From: Bordetella sp. 02P26C-1
Lineage (GTDB): Bacteria; Pseudomonadota; Gammaproteobacteria; Burkholderiales; Burkholderiaceae_B
Direction of reading: 5' to 3'
Length of the DNA stretch: 64,000 nucleotides
Assembly (NCBI RefSeq): GCF_009763255.1
Contig: NZ_WSJB01000008.1
Coordinates: 1 to 64,000, forward strand
Shown piece by piece: positions 39,701-50,585 of the stretch (the stretch's first letter is position 1; every line of letters starts with the position of its first letter). Below the pieces are notes generated by a model. It was not told where the DNA came from and made no database searches. It was given only the letters and a program-made list of their open reading frames with translations. The position numbers and the translations under genes are program-made.

Positions 39701-39728
39701 ATTATGCGAAAGCACGCCACATAACCAA
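39701..39728 (-). promoter_or_regulatory. Promoter of the small peptide gene
   Basis: On the minus strand, -35 TTGGTT (39728-39723), 16 bases, -10 CATAAT (39706-39701). The start would be near 39694, giving a leader of about 20 bases. Confidence 0.55.
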
Positions 39729-39802
39729 ACTACGTAATAGCAGTTTGATCAGAGCCTTTCGTCATATAGGCCGCGCCGCAAAGCGCGCGGCCTTCAGGCA
39801 CC

Positions 39803-41002
39803 TTAATTACGAGCCAAATACTTTTCCACAAGCTTGACCCAGTACGTCGCGCCTACCGGCAGCAGGGCGTCGTTGAAGTCATAGTTGGGATTGTGTAGCT
39901 GGCACGGCCCCATGCCGTGATAGCTGGCGATGCGATGATCGCCGTCGCCATTGCCTAGGAACAAATAACAGCCAGGGACTTTTTCCAGATAGAACGAAAA
40001 ATCCTCCGCCCCCATAAAGGCCGGGATATTGAAGTCCACCTGTTCATCGCCAAAGACTTCGCGGGCCACCTCGGCGGCGAAAGCCGTTTCCTTTTCCCAG
40101 TTCACCAGGGGCGGATAGGCGCGCACGAAATCAAGCTCGCCCGTCGCGCCGTAGACCTGCGGGAGGGTCGTGGCGATGCGGCGCATGCCTTCCTCGATAC
40201 GGTCTAGCACATCGACCGTATAGGTGCGCACCGTGCCGCGCAAGACGGCCTCGCCGGGGATCACGTTGTAGGCGTCGCCGGCATGGATCTGCGTAATGCT
40301 CAGCACCGCCGATTCCAAGGGGTCCTTATGGCGCGAAATCAAGGTCTGTAGCGCGTGCACCATGTCTGCCGCGATGACGATAGGGTCCACCGCATTATGC
40401 GGCTGCGCGGCATGACCGCCCACGCCACGGATGGTGATGTCCCAGCGGTTGCTCGACGCCATGGCAGGGCCAGGGCGGAAACCAAACTGGTTCACCGGCA
40501 TGCCCGGCATATTGTGCAATCCAAAGATCGCATCGCACGGGAATTTCTCGAACAGCCCGTCTTGCATCATGGCGCGCGCACCGGCGTTACCGCCTTCCTC
40601 GGCGGGCTGAAAAATAAAATGCACGGTGCCGTCGAAGTTACGGTGCTTGCTCAAGTACTCTGCCGCACCCAGCAAAATCGTCGTGTGCCCATCGTGGCCA
40701 CAGCCGTGCATGCGGCCTTCGATGGTGGACTTATGCTCGAAGCGGTTGTGTTCCGGCATCGGCAGCGCATCCATATCGGCGCGCAGGCCGATCTTGCGCT
40801 CGCTGGTGCCGGATTTCAGCACGCCGACCACGCCGGTCTTGCCCAGCCCGGTATGAACCTCCATCCCCATGGCGCGCAGCCGTTCGGCTACCAGCGCGGA
40901 GGTGCGTGTCTCGTTAAACGCCAGCTCCGGGTGCGCATGGATGTCGCGTCGCAAGGCGGTCAGGTCGGCATGGGCACGTTCGATTTCGTCTAAAGTTTTC
41001 AT
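39803..41002 (-). CDS. M20 family amidohydrolase (hippurate/N-acyl-amino-acid hydrolase type)
   Basis: A 399-residue zinc or manganese peptidase-family enzyme. It begins with ADLTALRRDIHAHPELAFNE, the family N-terminus. Metal ligands are seen in GLRADMDALPMPE (about 72-84), RMHGCGHDGHTTILLGAA (about 97-114, Cys and His ligands) and FQPAEEGGNAGARAMMQDG (about 135-153, catalytic Glu). It probably hydrolyses N-acyl amino acids or short peptides. It lies 63 bases after the five-gene dipeptide-type ABC transporter operon on the same strand, so the imported peptide or conjugate is the likely substrate. Confidence 0.93.
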   Translation of the reverse strand: MKTLDEIERAHADLTALRRDIHAHPELAFNETRTSALVAERLRAMGMEVHTGLGKTGVVGVLKSGTSERKIGLRADMDALPMPEHNRFEHKSTIEGRMHGCGHDGHTTILLGAAEYLSKHRNFDGTVHFIFQPAEEGGNAGARAMMQDGLFEKFPCDAIFGLHNMPGMPVNQFGFRPGPAMASSNRWDITIRGVGGHAAQPHNAVDPIVIAADMVHALQTLISRHKDPLESAVLSITQIHAGDAYNVIPGEAVLRGTVRTYTVDVLDRIEEGMRRIATTLPQVYGATGELDFVRAYPPLVNWEKETAFAAEVAREVFGDEQVDFNIPAFMGAEDFSFYLEKVPGCYLFLGNGDGDHRIASYHGMGPCQLHNPNYDFNDALLPVGATYWVKLVEKYLARN

Positions 41003-41065
41003 GGCATTCGGTCACGCAAGGTAAAAGCAAAATAGGGGGTTCCCATACGGATCCGCCCGGTAATC

Positions 41066-42155
<1,090 letters not shown>

Positions 42156-42169
<14 letters not shown>

Positions 42170-43259
42170 TCGAGTTCTCCACATGCCAGCAACGCGCCCA
42201 ATGCCCCGGGCGATGCTCCTGCGCCGGGGGCGACTGGCTACAAGTCGGTGTGGCGCGCGGACAGCGGGAGCGAAACGCGCATCCCTCGGGCAGATTCAAG
42301 AGCGATGGCGTCATCCCCGCGATGGGAGATAGCGGCTGACCCCGCGTTTGCGGCGTGGGAATCGAGGCGATCAAACCCTGGGTATAGGGATGCAGAGGCT
42401 GCCCGATCACGTCAGCCGTCGCTCCGGTTTCGACCACACGCCCCGCGTACATCACCGCAACGCGATCGGCCAATCCAGCCACCACGGCCAGATCATGGGT
42501 AATCCAGATCAACCCCGTCCCCGTCTCGCGGCAGAGCTTTTGCATCTCGTACAGAATCTGCCCTTGTATCGTGACATCCAGCGCGGTCGTCGGCTCGTCC
42601 GCGATGATGAGGCGAGGGGAGTTCAACAACGCAATCGCGATCGCCACGCGCTGACGCATCCCGCCCGACAGCTGATGTGGATAAGCGCGCAGCCGCTCTT
42701 CGGGCGAGGGGATGCCCACCTGCGTTAACACCTCCAACGCGCGGCCCCTGGCCTGGGCGCGGCTGACGCGGCGATGCGCCAACACGGTTTCGATCATCTG
42801 CGTATCCACGCGCAGCACCGGGTTGAGCGTCATCATCGGGTCCTGAAAGATCATCGCGATCTCGCTGCCCCGAATTGCGCGCCAGCGCTGCGGCGAGGCG
42901 CGGCGCAGGTCCTCGCCCTTGAACAGGATTTCCCCGTCCACCACGCGGCCCGGCGCGTCAACCAAACCCAGCAATGAGAACCCTGTGATGCTCTTGCCCG
43001 AGCCGGATTCGCCGACCAGCCCGACGATCTCGCCGGGCCCCACGGACAGGTCCACACCATCGACGGCCTTGACCACGCCGCCACGCGTGAAGAAGTGGGT
43101 CTTGAGCCCTTGCACGCGCAATACCGCTGTCCCGGCCGGCAGGTTATCCACAGGATGAGGGTCCAGGTCCTCCGGGTGATGACTGACCCGCCCGCTAGCA
43201 GCGTCAGCCGCATTTGGCTCGTGGTAGTCGTGTTGCACGACGGGATCGCTTTCGCTCAT
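42156..43259 (-). CDS. Dipeptide/oligopeptide ABC transporter ATP-binding protein (DppD type)
   Basis: A 367-residue ATPase. Walker A is [19 protein letters not shown] (about 77-95), the signature [20 protein letters not shown], and Walker [15 protein letters not shown]. The C-terminal domain has [18 protein letters not shown]. The unusually long N-terminus (about 45 polar residues before [16 protein letters not shown]) may mean that a downstream start is used. It powers import with the DppF-type partner. It lies 10 bases after the second permease gene. Confidence 0.93.
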
Positions 43260-43269
43260 CGCCCGCGCC

Positions 43270-44193
43270 TCATGCCACGTTATGAGGATTCAACACATCG
43301 CGCAGATGATCCCCCACCAGATTGATGCCGATGATGGCGATCGCCAGCGCAATGCCGGGAAAGAAAGAAATCCAATACAGACCCGACAACAGATACTCGA
43401 ATCCATTGGAAATCAACATCCCCAGCGAAGGCTCGGTCACCGGCACGCCCACGCCCAGAAACGACAACGTCGCCTCCAGCGCGATCGCATGCGCCAGGTC
43501 GATGGTCGCAATCACGATTAGCGGCGGCATGCAGTTGGGCAGGACATGACGAAACAGCACGCGCCCCCAACGCAGCGACAGACAGCGGGCGGCCTCCACG
43601 TATTCCTTGCCCCGCTCGACCAGGGCTGCGCCGCGCGCCGCCCGGGCGAAATAGGCCCATTGCACGACCACCAGCGCGATGATCACCTTATCCACACCCT
43701 TGCCGAGAATCGCCAGCAAGATCAACGCCACCAGGATGGCCGGGAACGATAACTGGATATCCACAGCCCGCATCAGCACCGCATCCACCCGACCGCCAAA
43801 GTAAGCGGCGATCAAGCCCACCGTCGCGCCAATCGCAAAGGCCGCCAGCACCGATATCGCGCCCACCATCAGACTGGTGCGCAGGCCATACAGAATCGCC
43901 GAGAACACGTCGCGCGCTTGTCCGTCCGTTCCCAGCCAGTACGTCATGCTGCCGTCGCTGCTTTCGCTGCCGGGCGGCAGTTTTGAATCCAGGATATCCA
44001 GGTTGCCGATATCGAACGGATCCTGCGGCGCAATCCATGGTGCGAACACGGCCGCGCCCACGGTGACGATCAAGAGCACGAGCCCCAGCAGCGCCAGTTT
44101 GCTCGCACAGAAATCCTTCACAAAGCGGCGCAACGGCGTTTCGACGGGGGCGGGTTTAATGTCCGCGGCTGCGGGAATCACGGGTGTCGTCAT
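43270..44193 (-). CDS. Dipeptide-type ABC transporter permease (DppC type)
   Basis: A 307-residue permease with about six helices. The N-terminal segment ASKLALLGLVLLIVTVGAAV is the DppC/OppC first helix. The EAA loop, which docks with the ATPases, is EAARCLSLRWGRVLFRHVLP (about 198-217). The end LAIAIIGINLVGDHLRDVLN is conserved. It overlaps the preceding permease gene by an ATGA. Confidence 0.94.
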   Translation of the reverse strand: MTTPVIPAAADIKPAPVETPLRRFVKDFCASKLALLGLVLLIVTVGAAVFAPWIAPQDPFDIGNLDILDSKLPPGSESSDGSMTYWLGTDGQARDVFSAILYGLRTSLMVGAISVLAAFAIGATVGLIAAYFGGRVDAVLMRAVDIQLSFPAILVALILLAILGKGVDKVIIALVVVQWAYFARAARGAALVERGKEYVEAARCLSLRWGRVLFRHVLPNCMPPLIVIATIDLAHAIALEATLSFLGVGVPVTEPSLGMLISNGFEYLLSGLYWISFFPGIALAIAIIGINLVGDHLRDVLNPHNVA

Positions 44194-45164
44194 GCCCGGC
44201 GCTCCAGCCGGACGCGCGGGTCCAGCACGGTATAAAAGATATCCACAAGCAAATTCAGCACCACCAGGAAAAACACGATCAGCATCAAATAGGCGACCAC
44301 CACGGGACGGTCCAGATTGATGATGGAGTCGATCAACAGCTTGCCCATGCCCGGCCAGGAAAATACCGTCTCTGTCACCACTGCAAAGGCCACGACTTGC
44401 CCAAACTCAAGACCGGCGATGGTCACGACGGGGATCAAAATGTTTTTCAACAGATGCACGCCCAACACGCGGATTTCGCCCAGCCCCTTGGCGCGCGCGA
44501 ATTTGATGTAGTCCATCGGCAGGACCTCGCGCGTGGCCGCGCGCGTGACGCGAATGATCATCGCGCATTTGGCCAACGCAATCGTCGCGGCAGGCAGGAT
44601 CAGGCAAGCCCAGCCGCTCAATGTCAGCACGCTTAGTGGCACACCAAACACCGGCACCGTCGCGCCACGGCCGCTGGCGGGCAGCCATCCCAATGCGACG
44701 GCGAACACCATGATCAGCATCAGACCGACCCAGAAATTCGGCAGCGAAAAACCCAACACCGAACCGGTCATGATGGCGCGTGATCCCACCGCGCGCGGCC
44801 GCAAGCCCGCGATAATGCCTAGCGGCACACCGATCAGCACCGATAGCAACATCGCTACCGTCGCCAGTTCCAGCGTGGCCGGCATGCGCTCCAGAATCAA
44901 GCGCATGGCGGGTTCGCCCGTCAGAAAGCTATTGCCAAAATTACCCTGCACCGCATGGCCCAGGAACACCGCATACTGCATCCATAACGGTTTATCCAAG
45001 CCCAGCGATGTACGGATAGCCTCGCGCTGCGCATCGGTCGCCTCCGGGCTGGCCAACATCGACACCGGATCGCCGACGAGATAAATCCCGGCAAACACCA
45101 GCGCCGACATGACCAGCAGTACGATCAGCGTCTGCAACAGGCGGCGGATGATGGTTGCCAGCAC
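44190..45164 (-). CDS. Dipeptide-type ABC transporter permease (DppB type)
   Basis: A 324-residue permease beginning MLATIIRRLLQTLIVLLVMS, the DppB first helix, then GDPVSMLASPEATDAQREAI (the periplasmic loop of the family). The EAA loop is YIKFARAKGLGEIRVLGVHLL (seen as YIKFARAKGLGEIRVLG). The C-terminus VDIFYTVLDPRVRLE is the classical DppB ending. With the DppC-type protein it forms the membrane channel. Confidence 0.94.
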   Translation of the reverse strand: MLATIIRRLLQTLIVLLVMSALVFAGIYLVGDPVSMLASPEATDAQREAIRTSLGLDKPLWMQYAVFLGHAVQGNFGNSFLTGEPAMRLILERMPATLELATVAMLLSVLIGVPLGIIAGLRPRAVGSRAIMTGSVLGFSLPNFWVGLMLIMVFAVALGWLPASGRGATVPVFGVPLSVLTLSGWACLILPAATIALAKCAMIIRVTRAATREVLPMDYIKFARAKGLGEIRVLGVHLLKNILIPVVTIAGLEFGQVVAFAVVTETVFSWPGMGKLLIDSIINLDRPVVVAYLMLIVFFLVVLNLLVDIFYTVLDPRVRLERRA

Positions 45165-45182
45165 GTTGCTTATCGCTCCCGG

Positions 45183-46769
45183 CTATTTCTTTAGCGTGGC
45201 GTATTGCACCAGCGTGGTTTGATCCGGACGGCCCTCGTAGCGGATATCGTCCTTCATGGCCCACACCGACAGCTCGAAATGCAGGGGCAACAGCGCAAAG
45301 TCATCCATCGCCATATTGCTGGCCTGCTGCAAGAGCGCGGCGCGCTTGTCATTGTCCATGGTGCCGGCCGCCTCGCGTGCGAGCTTGTCCATCTCCGGAT
45401 TCGAATATCGCCCACGGTTGGTGGTGCCTTCGCCCGCCTCCGGGTTACGCGTCATCAAGAGCGAGGCCAGCGGATTGAGCATCTCGCCACTGGTCACCGA
45501 CCAGCCCGCCAGATAAGCGCTGAACTCATAACCATCGCGCTTTTTGAAAAACACCGAGGGCGCCAACGCTTCGACACTGGTTTTGACGCCGATGCGCGAC
45601 CACATGGATGCGACCGCTTGCGCCACCTTGGAGTCGTTCACATAACGGCCCGAGGGTGCTCCCAGCGTGATGGAAAATCCATACGGATAGCCCGCTTCTT
45701 TTAACAAAGCCTTGGCCTTTTCAATGTCGGCCTTGGGTGCCTCGGCATGTTCTTTCGATGCGCCAAACATGGGGTAGGGCAGCATATTGCCCGCGGGCTT
45801 GGCCACGCCCCCCATCACTCGATCCACAATGGCTTCGCGATTGATCGCCAGGGACAAAGCTTCTCTGACGCGTTTATCTTTTAACGGGTTTTTCTGCAGC
45901 CCCGGAATCCCCGGTGTCGGCTCGGCATGCTGATCCATGGCCACGTACATCACGCGCACGGAGGGCGTTTCTTCGATGTAGAGCTTGTTGTTCTTTTTGA
46001 GATTGGCCAGATCATCGGTGGGGGGATCTTCGATCATGTCCACATCGCCCGCCAACAGCGCGGCGACCCGCCCGGCCGCATTGGACATGGGCCGGTAGAT
46101 CACTTTGTCCCAGGCCGGCGGCTCACCCCAATAGTGCTCATTACGCTCGAACACCAGCTCCGCACCACGTTTCCACGAAGAAAACTTATACGGGCCGGTG
46201 CCAGCCAGGCCATTGCCGCTATTGAGTTCCGTCGTGGTCTTGCCCTCCGGAGCGGGACCAGAGGCCGCCGTTTTCGACAAAATCGGCAGCTGCGCCAGAT
46301 TAATGAGCAGATTGGGGGCGGGCGATTTGGTCGTGATGCGCAGCGTCAGCGGGTCGACGGCTTCGGTCTTGGCGACTGACCCGAGATACAAGGTAAACGG
46401 GGAGGGGCTGTTGGGCACCTTGGGAATACGGTCATAGGAGAACACCACATCCTCGGCCGTGAACGGCGACCCATCCGAGAACTTCACATTGGGCCGCAGT
46501 TTAAAGGTCCAGACATTACCCTCGTTCGTCCATGACTCCGCCAACGCGGGAATCGGTTGCAGTTTCGCGTCGGCCCGCACCAGAGGGTCGAATAGCGTCT
46601 GCGATATCTGCGTATTCGGTGTCAACGCATGATATTGAGGGTCCATCGAGCTGGGTTCGGTTTTCAGCGCCACGACCAAATCGCGCGCCGCGGCCACCGT
46701 CACCGCGCCTAGCGCCATGACCGTTGCCACCGTGCCGCCCACCATCAAACGTAACCAACGAGATGCCAT
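45183..46769 (-). CDS. Periplasmic substrate-binding protein of the dipeptide-type ABC transporter (SBP family 5)
   Basis: A 528-residue binding protein with a signal peptide (MASRWLRLMVGGTVATVMAL, cleavage after VAA or AAA near residue 28). The mature start DLVVALKTEPSSMDPQYHAL and the motif LAESWTNEGNVWTFKLRPNV (about 77-96) are typical of family 5 (DppA/OppA/glutathione/nickel). It is the first gene of the operon, divergent from mnmE with 111 bases between. With the downstream M20 enzyme, the cargo is probably a peptide, glutathione-like compound or N-acyl amino acid. Confidence 0.94.
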   Translation of the reverse strand: MASRWLRLMVGGTVATVMALGAVTVAAARDLVVALKTEPSSMDPQYHALTPNTQISQTLFDPLVRADAKLQPIPALAESWTNEGNVWTFKLRPNVKFSDGSPFTAEDVVFSYDRIPKVPNSPSPFTLYLGSVAKTEAVDPLTLRITTKSPAPNLLINLAQLPILSKTAASGPAPEGKTTTELNSGNGLAGTGPYKFSSWKRGAELVFERNEHYWGEPPAWDKVIYRPMSNAAGRVAALLAGDVDMIEDPPTDDLANLKKNNKLYIEETPSVRVMYVAMDQHAEPTPGIPGLQKNPLKDKRVREALSLAINREAIVDRVMGGVAKPAGNMLPYPMFGASKEHAEAPKADIEKAKALLKEAGYPYGFSITLGAPSGRYVNDSKVAQAVASMWSRIGVKTSVEALAPSVFFKKRDGYEFSAYLAGWSVTSGEMLNPLASLLMTRNPEAGEGTTNRGRYSNPEMDKLAREAAGTMDNDKRAALLQQASNMAMDDFALLPLHFELSVWAMKDDIRYEGRPDQTTLVQYATLKK

Positions 46770-46880
46770 CTTGCTCTCCCTAGCCGACCTATCGATTGGA
46801 CTGCCCGGACACCATAACCAGCAAAATAGTGCGCGCGCAACAGTTATATTCCCTTATTGCCGTATTCATTCTTCGCTCCC

Positions 46881-48239
46881 ATGTCCGTCTCTCATCAGGT
46901 TCCTATCGTCGCCATCGCCACGGCTCCCGGCCGCGGCGGCATCGGTGTCGTCCGAGTTTCCGGCCCGGATCTGTCGTCATTCATTCGGAAGCTTTTTGGC
47001 CGCGAGCTGACACCACGCCACGCGCACTATCTGCCCTTTACCGCCGAAGATGGTGAACGGCTGGACGAAGGCATCGCCCTGTATTTCCGCGCGCCCCAGT
47101 CGTACACCGGCGAAGACGTGCTCGAGTTGCAGGGCCATGGCGGGCCGGCGGTATTGCGGCGCATTCTCGATCGTTGTCTGGAGGCGGGCGCCGATATCGG
47201 TTTGCGTCTGGCCGAACCGGGTGAATTCACGCACCGCGCGTTTCTCAATGACCGGTTGGATCTGGCGCAGGCCGAAGCCGTTGCCGATTTGATCGACGCA
47301 TCGTCGGTGGCCGCCGCACGGGGCGCGATGGCGTCCTTATCAGGCGAATTTTCAGTACAGGTCAATGCTCTGTCGGACCGCATCGTGCATCTGCGCATGC
47401 TGGTCGAAGCCACACTCGATTTCCCCGAAGAGGAAATCGACTTCCTGGAAAAATACCAGGCGCGTCCCACACTGGAAGCGCTCGCGCACGATCTTGACCG
47501 ATTGATCGCACAAGCACGTCAAGGCGTGATCTTGCGCGAAGGCTTGCACGTTGTACTCGCCGGCAAACCCAACGTCGGCAAGTCCAGCCTGCTCAATGCG
47601 CTGGCCGGTGACGACATCGCGATCGTCACGCCCATCGCGGGCACCACGCGCGATCGCGTCGTGCAGGAAATTCACATCAATGGCGTGCCGCTACATATCG
47701 TGGATACGGCCGGATTACGCGAAACCGAAGACACGGTCGAACGTATCGGCATAGACCGCACCTGGAAAGAAATCGAACGCGCCGATGTCATCCTGCATCT
47801 GCAGGACGCGACGCAACCCGGCGATGAACTCGACGCGCAAATCATTGCGCGCTTGCCCGAACGTACGCCGTTACTGACCGTCTACAACAAAGTGGATTTG
47901 CTGGATAAGCCATTCGTACCCGGCGCACAGCAGCTCGGCATCTCCGCGCGCGAAGGCTTGGGGCTGGACGCACTGCGTGAAAAGCTATTGTCTATTGCCG
48001 GCTGGAACCCAGGGGCGGAATCGCCATGGCTCGCGCGCGAACGTCACGTGCGAGCACTGCAAGATGCCGCCGAACATCTTGCCAACGCTGGCGAACATGC
48101 GGCACAAGATGATCGTGTTCTGGATCTGTTCGCCGAAGAACTGCGGCTCGCGCATGACAGCTTGAGCAGCATTACCGGCAAATTCACCAGCGATGATTTG
48201 TTGGGCGAGATCTTCTCGAGTTTTTGTATCGGGAAATAA
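46881..48239 (+). CDS. mnmE: tRNA uridine-5-carboxymethylaminomethyl(34) synthesis GTPase MnmE
   Basis: A 452-residue GTPase from ATG 46881 ([20 protein letters not shown]). The N-terminal formyl-THF-binding domain is followed by a helical domain interrupted by the G domain: GKPNVGKS (228-235), the switch [16 protein letters not shown] and YNKVD. It ends in CIGK, with the catalytic Cys449. With MnmG it modifies the wobble uridine of several tRNAs; mnmG lies 14 kb away in this window. In many relatives mnmE directly follows yidC; here an 11 kb block separates them. Confidence 0.98.
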   Translation: MSVSHQVPIVAIATAPGRGGIGVVRVSGPDLSSFIRKLFGRELTPRHAHYLPFTAEDGERLDEGIALYFRAPQSYTGEDVLELQGHGGPAVLRRILDRCLEAGADIGLRLAEPGEFTHRAFLNDRLDLAQAEAVADLIDASSVAAARGAMASLSGEFSVQVNALSDRIVHLRMLVEATLDFPEEEIDFLEKYQARPTLEALAHDLDRLIAQARQGVILREGLHVVLAGKPNVGKSSLLNALAGDDIAIVTPIAGTTRDRVVQEIHINGVPLHIVDTAGLRETEDTVERIGIDRTWKEIERADVILHLQDATQPGDELDAQIIARLPERTPLLTVYNKVDLLDKPFVPGAQQLGISAREGLGLDALREKLLSIAGWNPGAESPWLARERHVRALQDAAEHLANAGEHAAQDDRVLDLFAEELRLAHDSLSSITGKFTSDDLLGEIFSSFCIGK

Positions 48240-48245
48240 ATCCAC

Positions 48246-48272
48246 GGCATGGTGCCATGCATGGCGCCATGC
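48246..48272. other. Two overlapping 14-bp palindromes between convergent genes
   Basis: GCATGGTGCCATGC-type (48247-48260, one central mismatch) and GCATGGCGCCATGC (48259-48272, perfect) overlap by two bases. They sit just after mnmE and before the end of the receiver gene. Possible bidirectional terminator without a T run. Confidence 0.35.
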
Positions 48273-48304
48273 TCGCGTGTTTCCATCCGCGGTCGATCAA
48301 AACA

Positions 48305-48685
48305 CTATCTCGCGACTCTCTCCTGCGCCGCACGCCGCACCGCGCTGACTAACTCGACCGCATCGATATTCTTGCTTAAGAACCCGCACGCGCCATCTCG
48401 CATCGCCTGTGCGACCTCGTCTGCCTCTTCCGATACCGTCAGGATCATCACGGCGGCATCGGGCACGTCTTGCACCAAGAGCTTTAAGGTCTCCAGTCCC
48501 GACAACCCCGGCATATTCAAATCCAACAAAATCACATCGGGATGACATGCCTGCGCCCGCTTGATGCCTTCCACGCCATCAGCCGCCTCTGCCACAATCT
48601 CGATATCGGGCTGACGTTGCAACATAAGCTTGACGCCTGAGCGAAACAAGCTGTGATCATCAATGAGAAGAATACGAATCGCCAT
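48305..48685 (-). CDS. Stand-alone receiver-domain response regulator (NarL-like, no DNA-binding domain)
   Basis: A 126-residue protein made only of a receiver domain. The acidic pocket is D9/D10, the phospho-acceptor D55 in VILLDLNMPGLSG, and K105 in GFLSKNIDAVEL. These surroundings are those of NarL/FixJ-type regulators, but the usual linker and LuxR-type helix-turn-helix (about 80 residues more) are absent: the frame stops at 48305, 65 bases from the mnmE stop, leaving no room for them. It is 18 bases downstream of a NarX-like kinase gene and so is that kinase's partner. It may act as a phosphate sink, act by protein-protein contact, or be a truncated regulator. Confidence 0.87.
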   Translation of the reverse strand: MAIRILLIDDHSLFRSGVKLMLQRQPDIEIVAEAADGVEGIKRAQACHPDVILLDLNMPGLSGLETLKLLVQDVPDAAVMILTVSEEADEVAQAMRDGACGFLSKNIDAVELVSAVRRAAQERVAR

Positions 48686-48703
48686 GAGTGAAGGTCGCTG
48701 GGA

Positions 48704-50512
48704 TTAAACAACGGATTTTTCGGTATGGGGCAGGGTCACTTCCACGGTTGTTCCCTGACCAAGTTGTGAACGCAATTGCAGCACCGCGTGCACCCGGGCC
48801 GCGCGTTCTCGCATGATATGCAGACCAATATGATTTTCCTCGCGGCTCGCGACATCGTCTTGCGCATAGCCGCGACCGTTATCCACGATACGCATTTCGA
48901 AATCATCGTGATTGCGCACGATGACATCCACGTGGTCCGCTTGCGCATGCTTGCGCACATTCGACAATGCTTCCTGCATGATGAAGAGCACCTGCAGCTG
49001 TTGCTCAGGAGATAGCGGCAAACCCGTGTGGTACTGCATATCCAGATGTACGTCGATGCCCGTCTGCCGACGAAAACGACGTATTGCCTCGTCGATCGCA
49101 TCGGGCAGCTCGACTTGATCGAGCTTGGTGCGAAAGTTCACCAACAACTCGCGCACATCCTGATAACTCTCATCAACACCCATACGCAGCAACTGTGCGA
49201 TGTCTCGCACATCCCTATCGTCGCCGCGCGCCAGGGCATCCTCAAGCATCTGCAACTGCATCTTCAGAAAGTTAAGCCCCTGTGCGATGCTGTCATGCAA
49301 GCCTTGCGCCATCAGACTGCGTTCCTGCGTGACCGCGAGTTTGCGCGCTTGCGCTTCCAGTCGTCGGTTATCCAATGCGATACCCAGGTGCTGGCCCAAG
49401 GTTTTAAGCAATCGCGCTTCACTTGGCGACAGTTGTCGTTGGCTCGCGAAGTGCAGCGTGAATGTACCCAATTCCTCGTCACGGGTTGCGATATCAAAGG
49501 TCGCCTGGGGATCCGCGCTTTCTTGCGCCGCCACCTCGCCCTCGGTTATCACGCGCTCGGGACCTTCATCTAAATCTGTCACACGCACCGAGCCACCCGC
49601 TGCACCGAACTCGCTGATCACACGCTGCAGAAAGAGGCGGCATATCGATTCGCTATCGTTCGGTAGCGTTAAAAACGCGGTGATCGCATAGAGAAAAGCG
49701 GTCTCGCGATTCTGTTTTTCCAGTTCTGCGGTCTTGGTACGCACGCCCAGGTCCAGCTCGCGATACAGCTGTTCGAGCTTATCGGCCATCTGGTTGAACC
49801 CGTGCGCCAGCACGCCGAACTCGTCGCGCGTTTTGACTGGCAAACGCGTATGAAACTCGCCTTCGGTCAGTCGGTACAAACCATCGCGTAGATTCAGCAT
49901 CGGCTGAATAATCCAAACATACAGAAAGTAAATCGTCAGCGCCGTGCCCACGCTGCCGATCACCGCGATCGCGCCCTGCAAAAATCGCAGCAGCGTGCGT
50001 TTCTTATCGATATCCATATCGATCATGCCCGCCAGCCGGTCGGATTCGGAAAGAAACACCCGCACCGCATTCAGGTAGCCTTGCGCGTCGCCACTCCTTT
50101 CAGCCTGCATGGCCGCCGGCTTGAGTTTGTGCAGCCAGACTTCCTCAACCAGGCGCAACTGGTGCCGGATATGAGGCACTGCCGGTAGGTGTGTGGGTTT
50201 AGTCAAACTATGTCCTGCCAACCCCGCCAACGCCTGATCTTGCACCAGCAAGGCTTGTTGTAGTGCGTCCGGGTGGGCACTGTCGGGTCGCAGCAGCTCA
50301 ATCGCGATCTGATTTGCCATCAAGCGTACGCTGCTGAGTTCTTTCGTCGTCCCCACCGCGCGTTCCAGACCTCGCGAAAGCGACAAGGTCCATGCCAACA
50401 ACATCAGCACCACAATCAACGTGCACACCAAACCCCCGATCACGCGGGTGGGTAGGCGATCTCGTAATGTGGGCAACCCGTCTAAACCCACGAAGAATTC
50501 TGAAGGCGTCAT
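48704..50512 (-). CDS. NarX-like sensor histidine kinase (HisKA_3 family)
   Basis: A 602-residue membrane kinase. Two membrane helices (about 24-45, GGLVCTLIVVLMLLAWTLSL, and about 180-202, AIAVIGSVGTALTIYFLYVW) enclose a periplasmic PilJ/NarX-type sensor region. HAMP (about 203-255), a coiled coil, GAF (about 270-390), the dimerisation and phospho-acceptor helix with H406 in LMAQGLHDSIAQGLNFLK, and the GHKL ATPase (NVRKHAQADHV, DNGRGY, GLHIMRERA) follow. The layout matches NarX/NarQ. Whether it senses nitrate is not shown: the P-box signature is not obvious. The signal goes to the receiver-only partner. Confidence 0.92.
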   Translation of the reverse strand: MTPSEFFVGLDGLPTLRDRLPTRVIGGLVCTLIVVLMLLAWTLSLSRGLERAVGTTKELSSVRLMANQIAIELLRPDSAHPDALQQALLVQDQALAGLAGHSLTKPTHLPAVPHIRHQLRLVEEVWLHKLKPAAMQAERSGDAQGYLNAVRVFLSESDRLAGMIDMDIDKKRTLLRFLQGAIAVIGSVGTALTIYFLYVWIIQPMLNLRDGLYRLTEGEFHTRLPVKTRDEFGVLAHGFNQMADKLEQLYRELDLGVRTKTAELEKQNRETAFLYAITAFLTLPNDSESICRLFLQRVISEFGAAGGSVRVTDLDEGPERVITEGEVAAQESADPQATFDIATRDEELGTFTLHFASQRQLSPSEARLLKTLGQHLGIALDNRRLEAQARKLAVTQERSLMAQGLHDSIAQGLNFLKMQLQMLEDALARGDDRDVRDIAQLLRMGVDESYQDVRELLVNFRTKLDQVELPDAIDEAIRRFRRQTGIDVHLDMQYHTGLPLSPEQQLQVLFIMQEALSNVRKHAQADHVDVIVRNHDDFEMRIVDNGRGYAQDDVASREENHIGLHIMRERAARVHAVLQLRSQLGQGTTVEVTLPHTEKSVV

Positions 50513-50585
50513 GGCGTGCTGGCAGCGTGTAAGTGGGGCAGTGTATATGTTTTCCCACAGCTGACAACAACTGAAATTTTTAGTG

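Noticed and set aside
39473-39724. 83-codon plus-strand frame
   Set aside because: Arg-rich shadow of the small exported peptide gene on the other strand and its control region.
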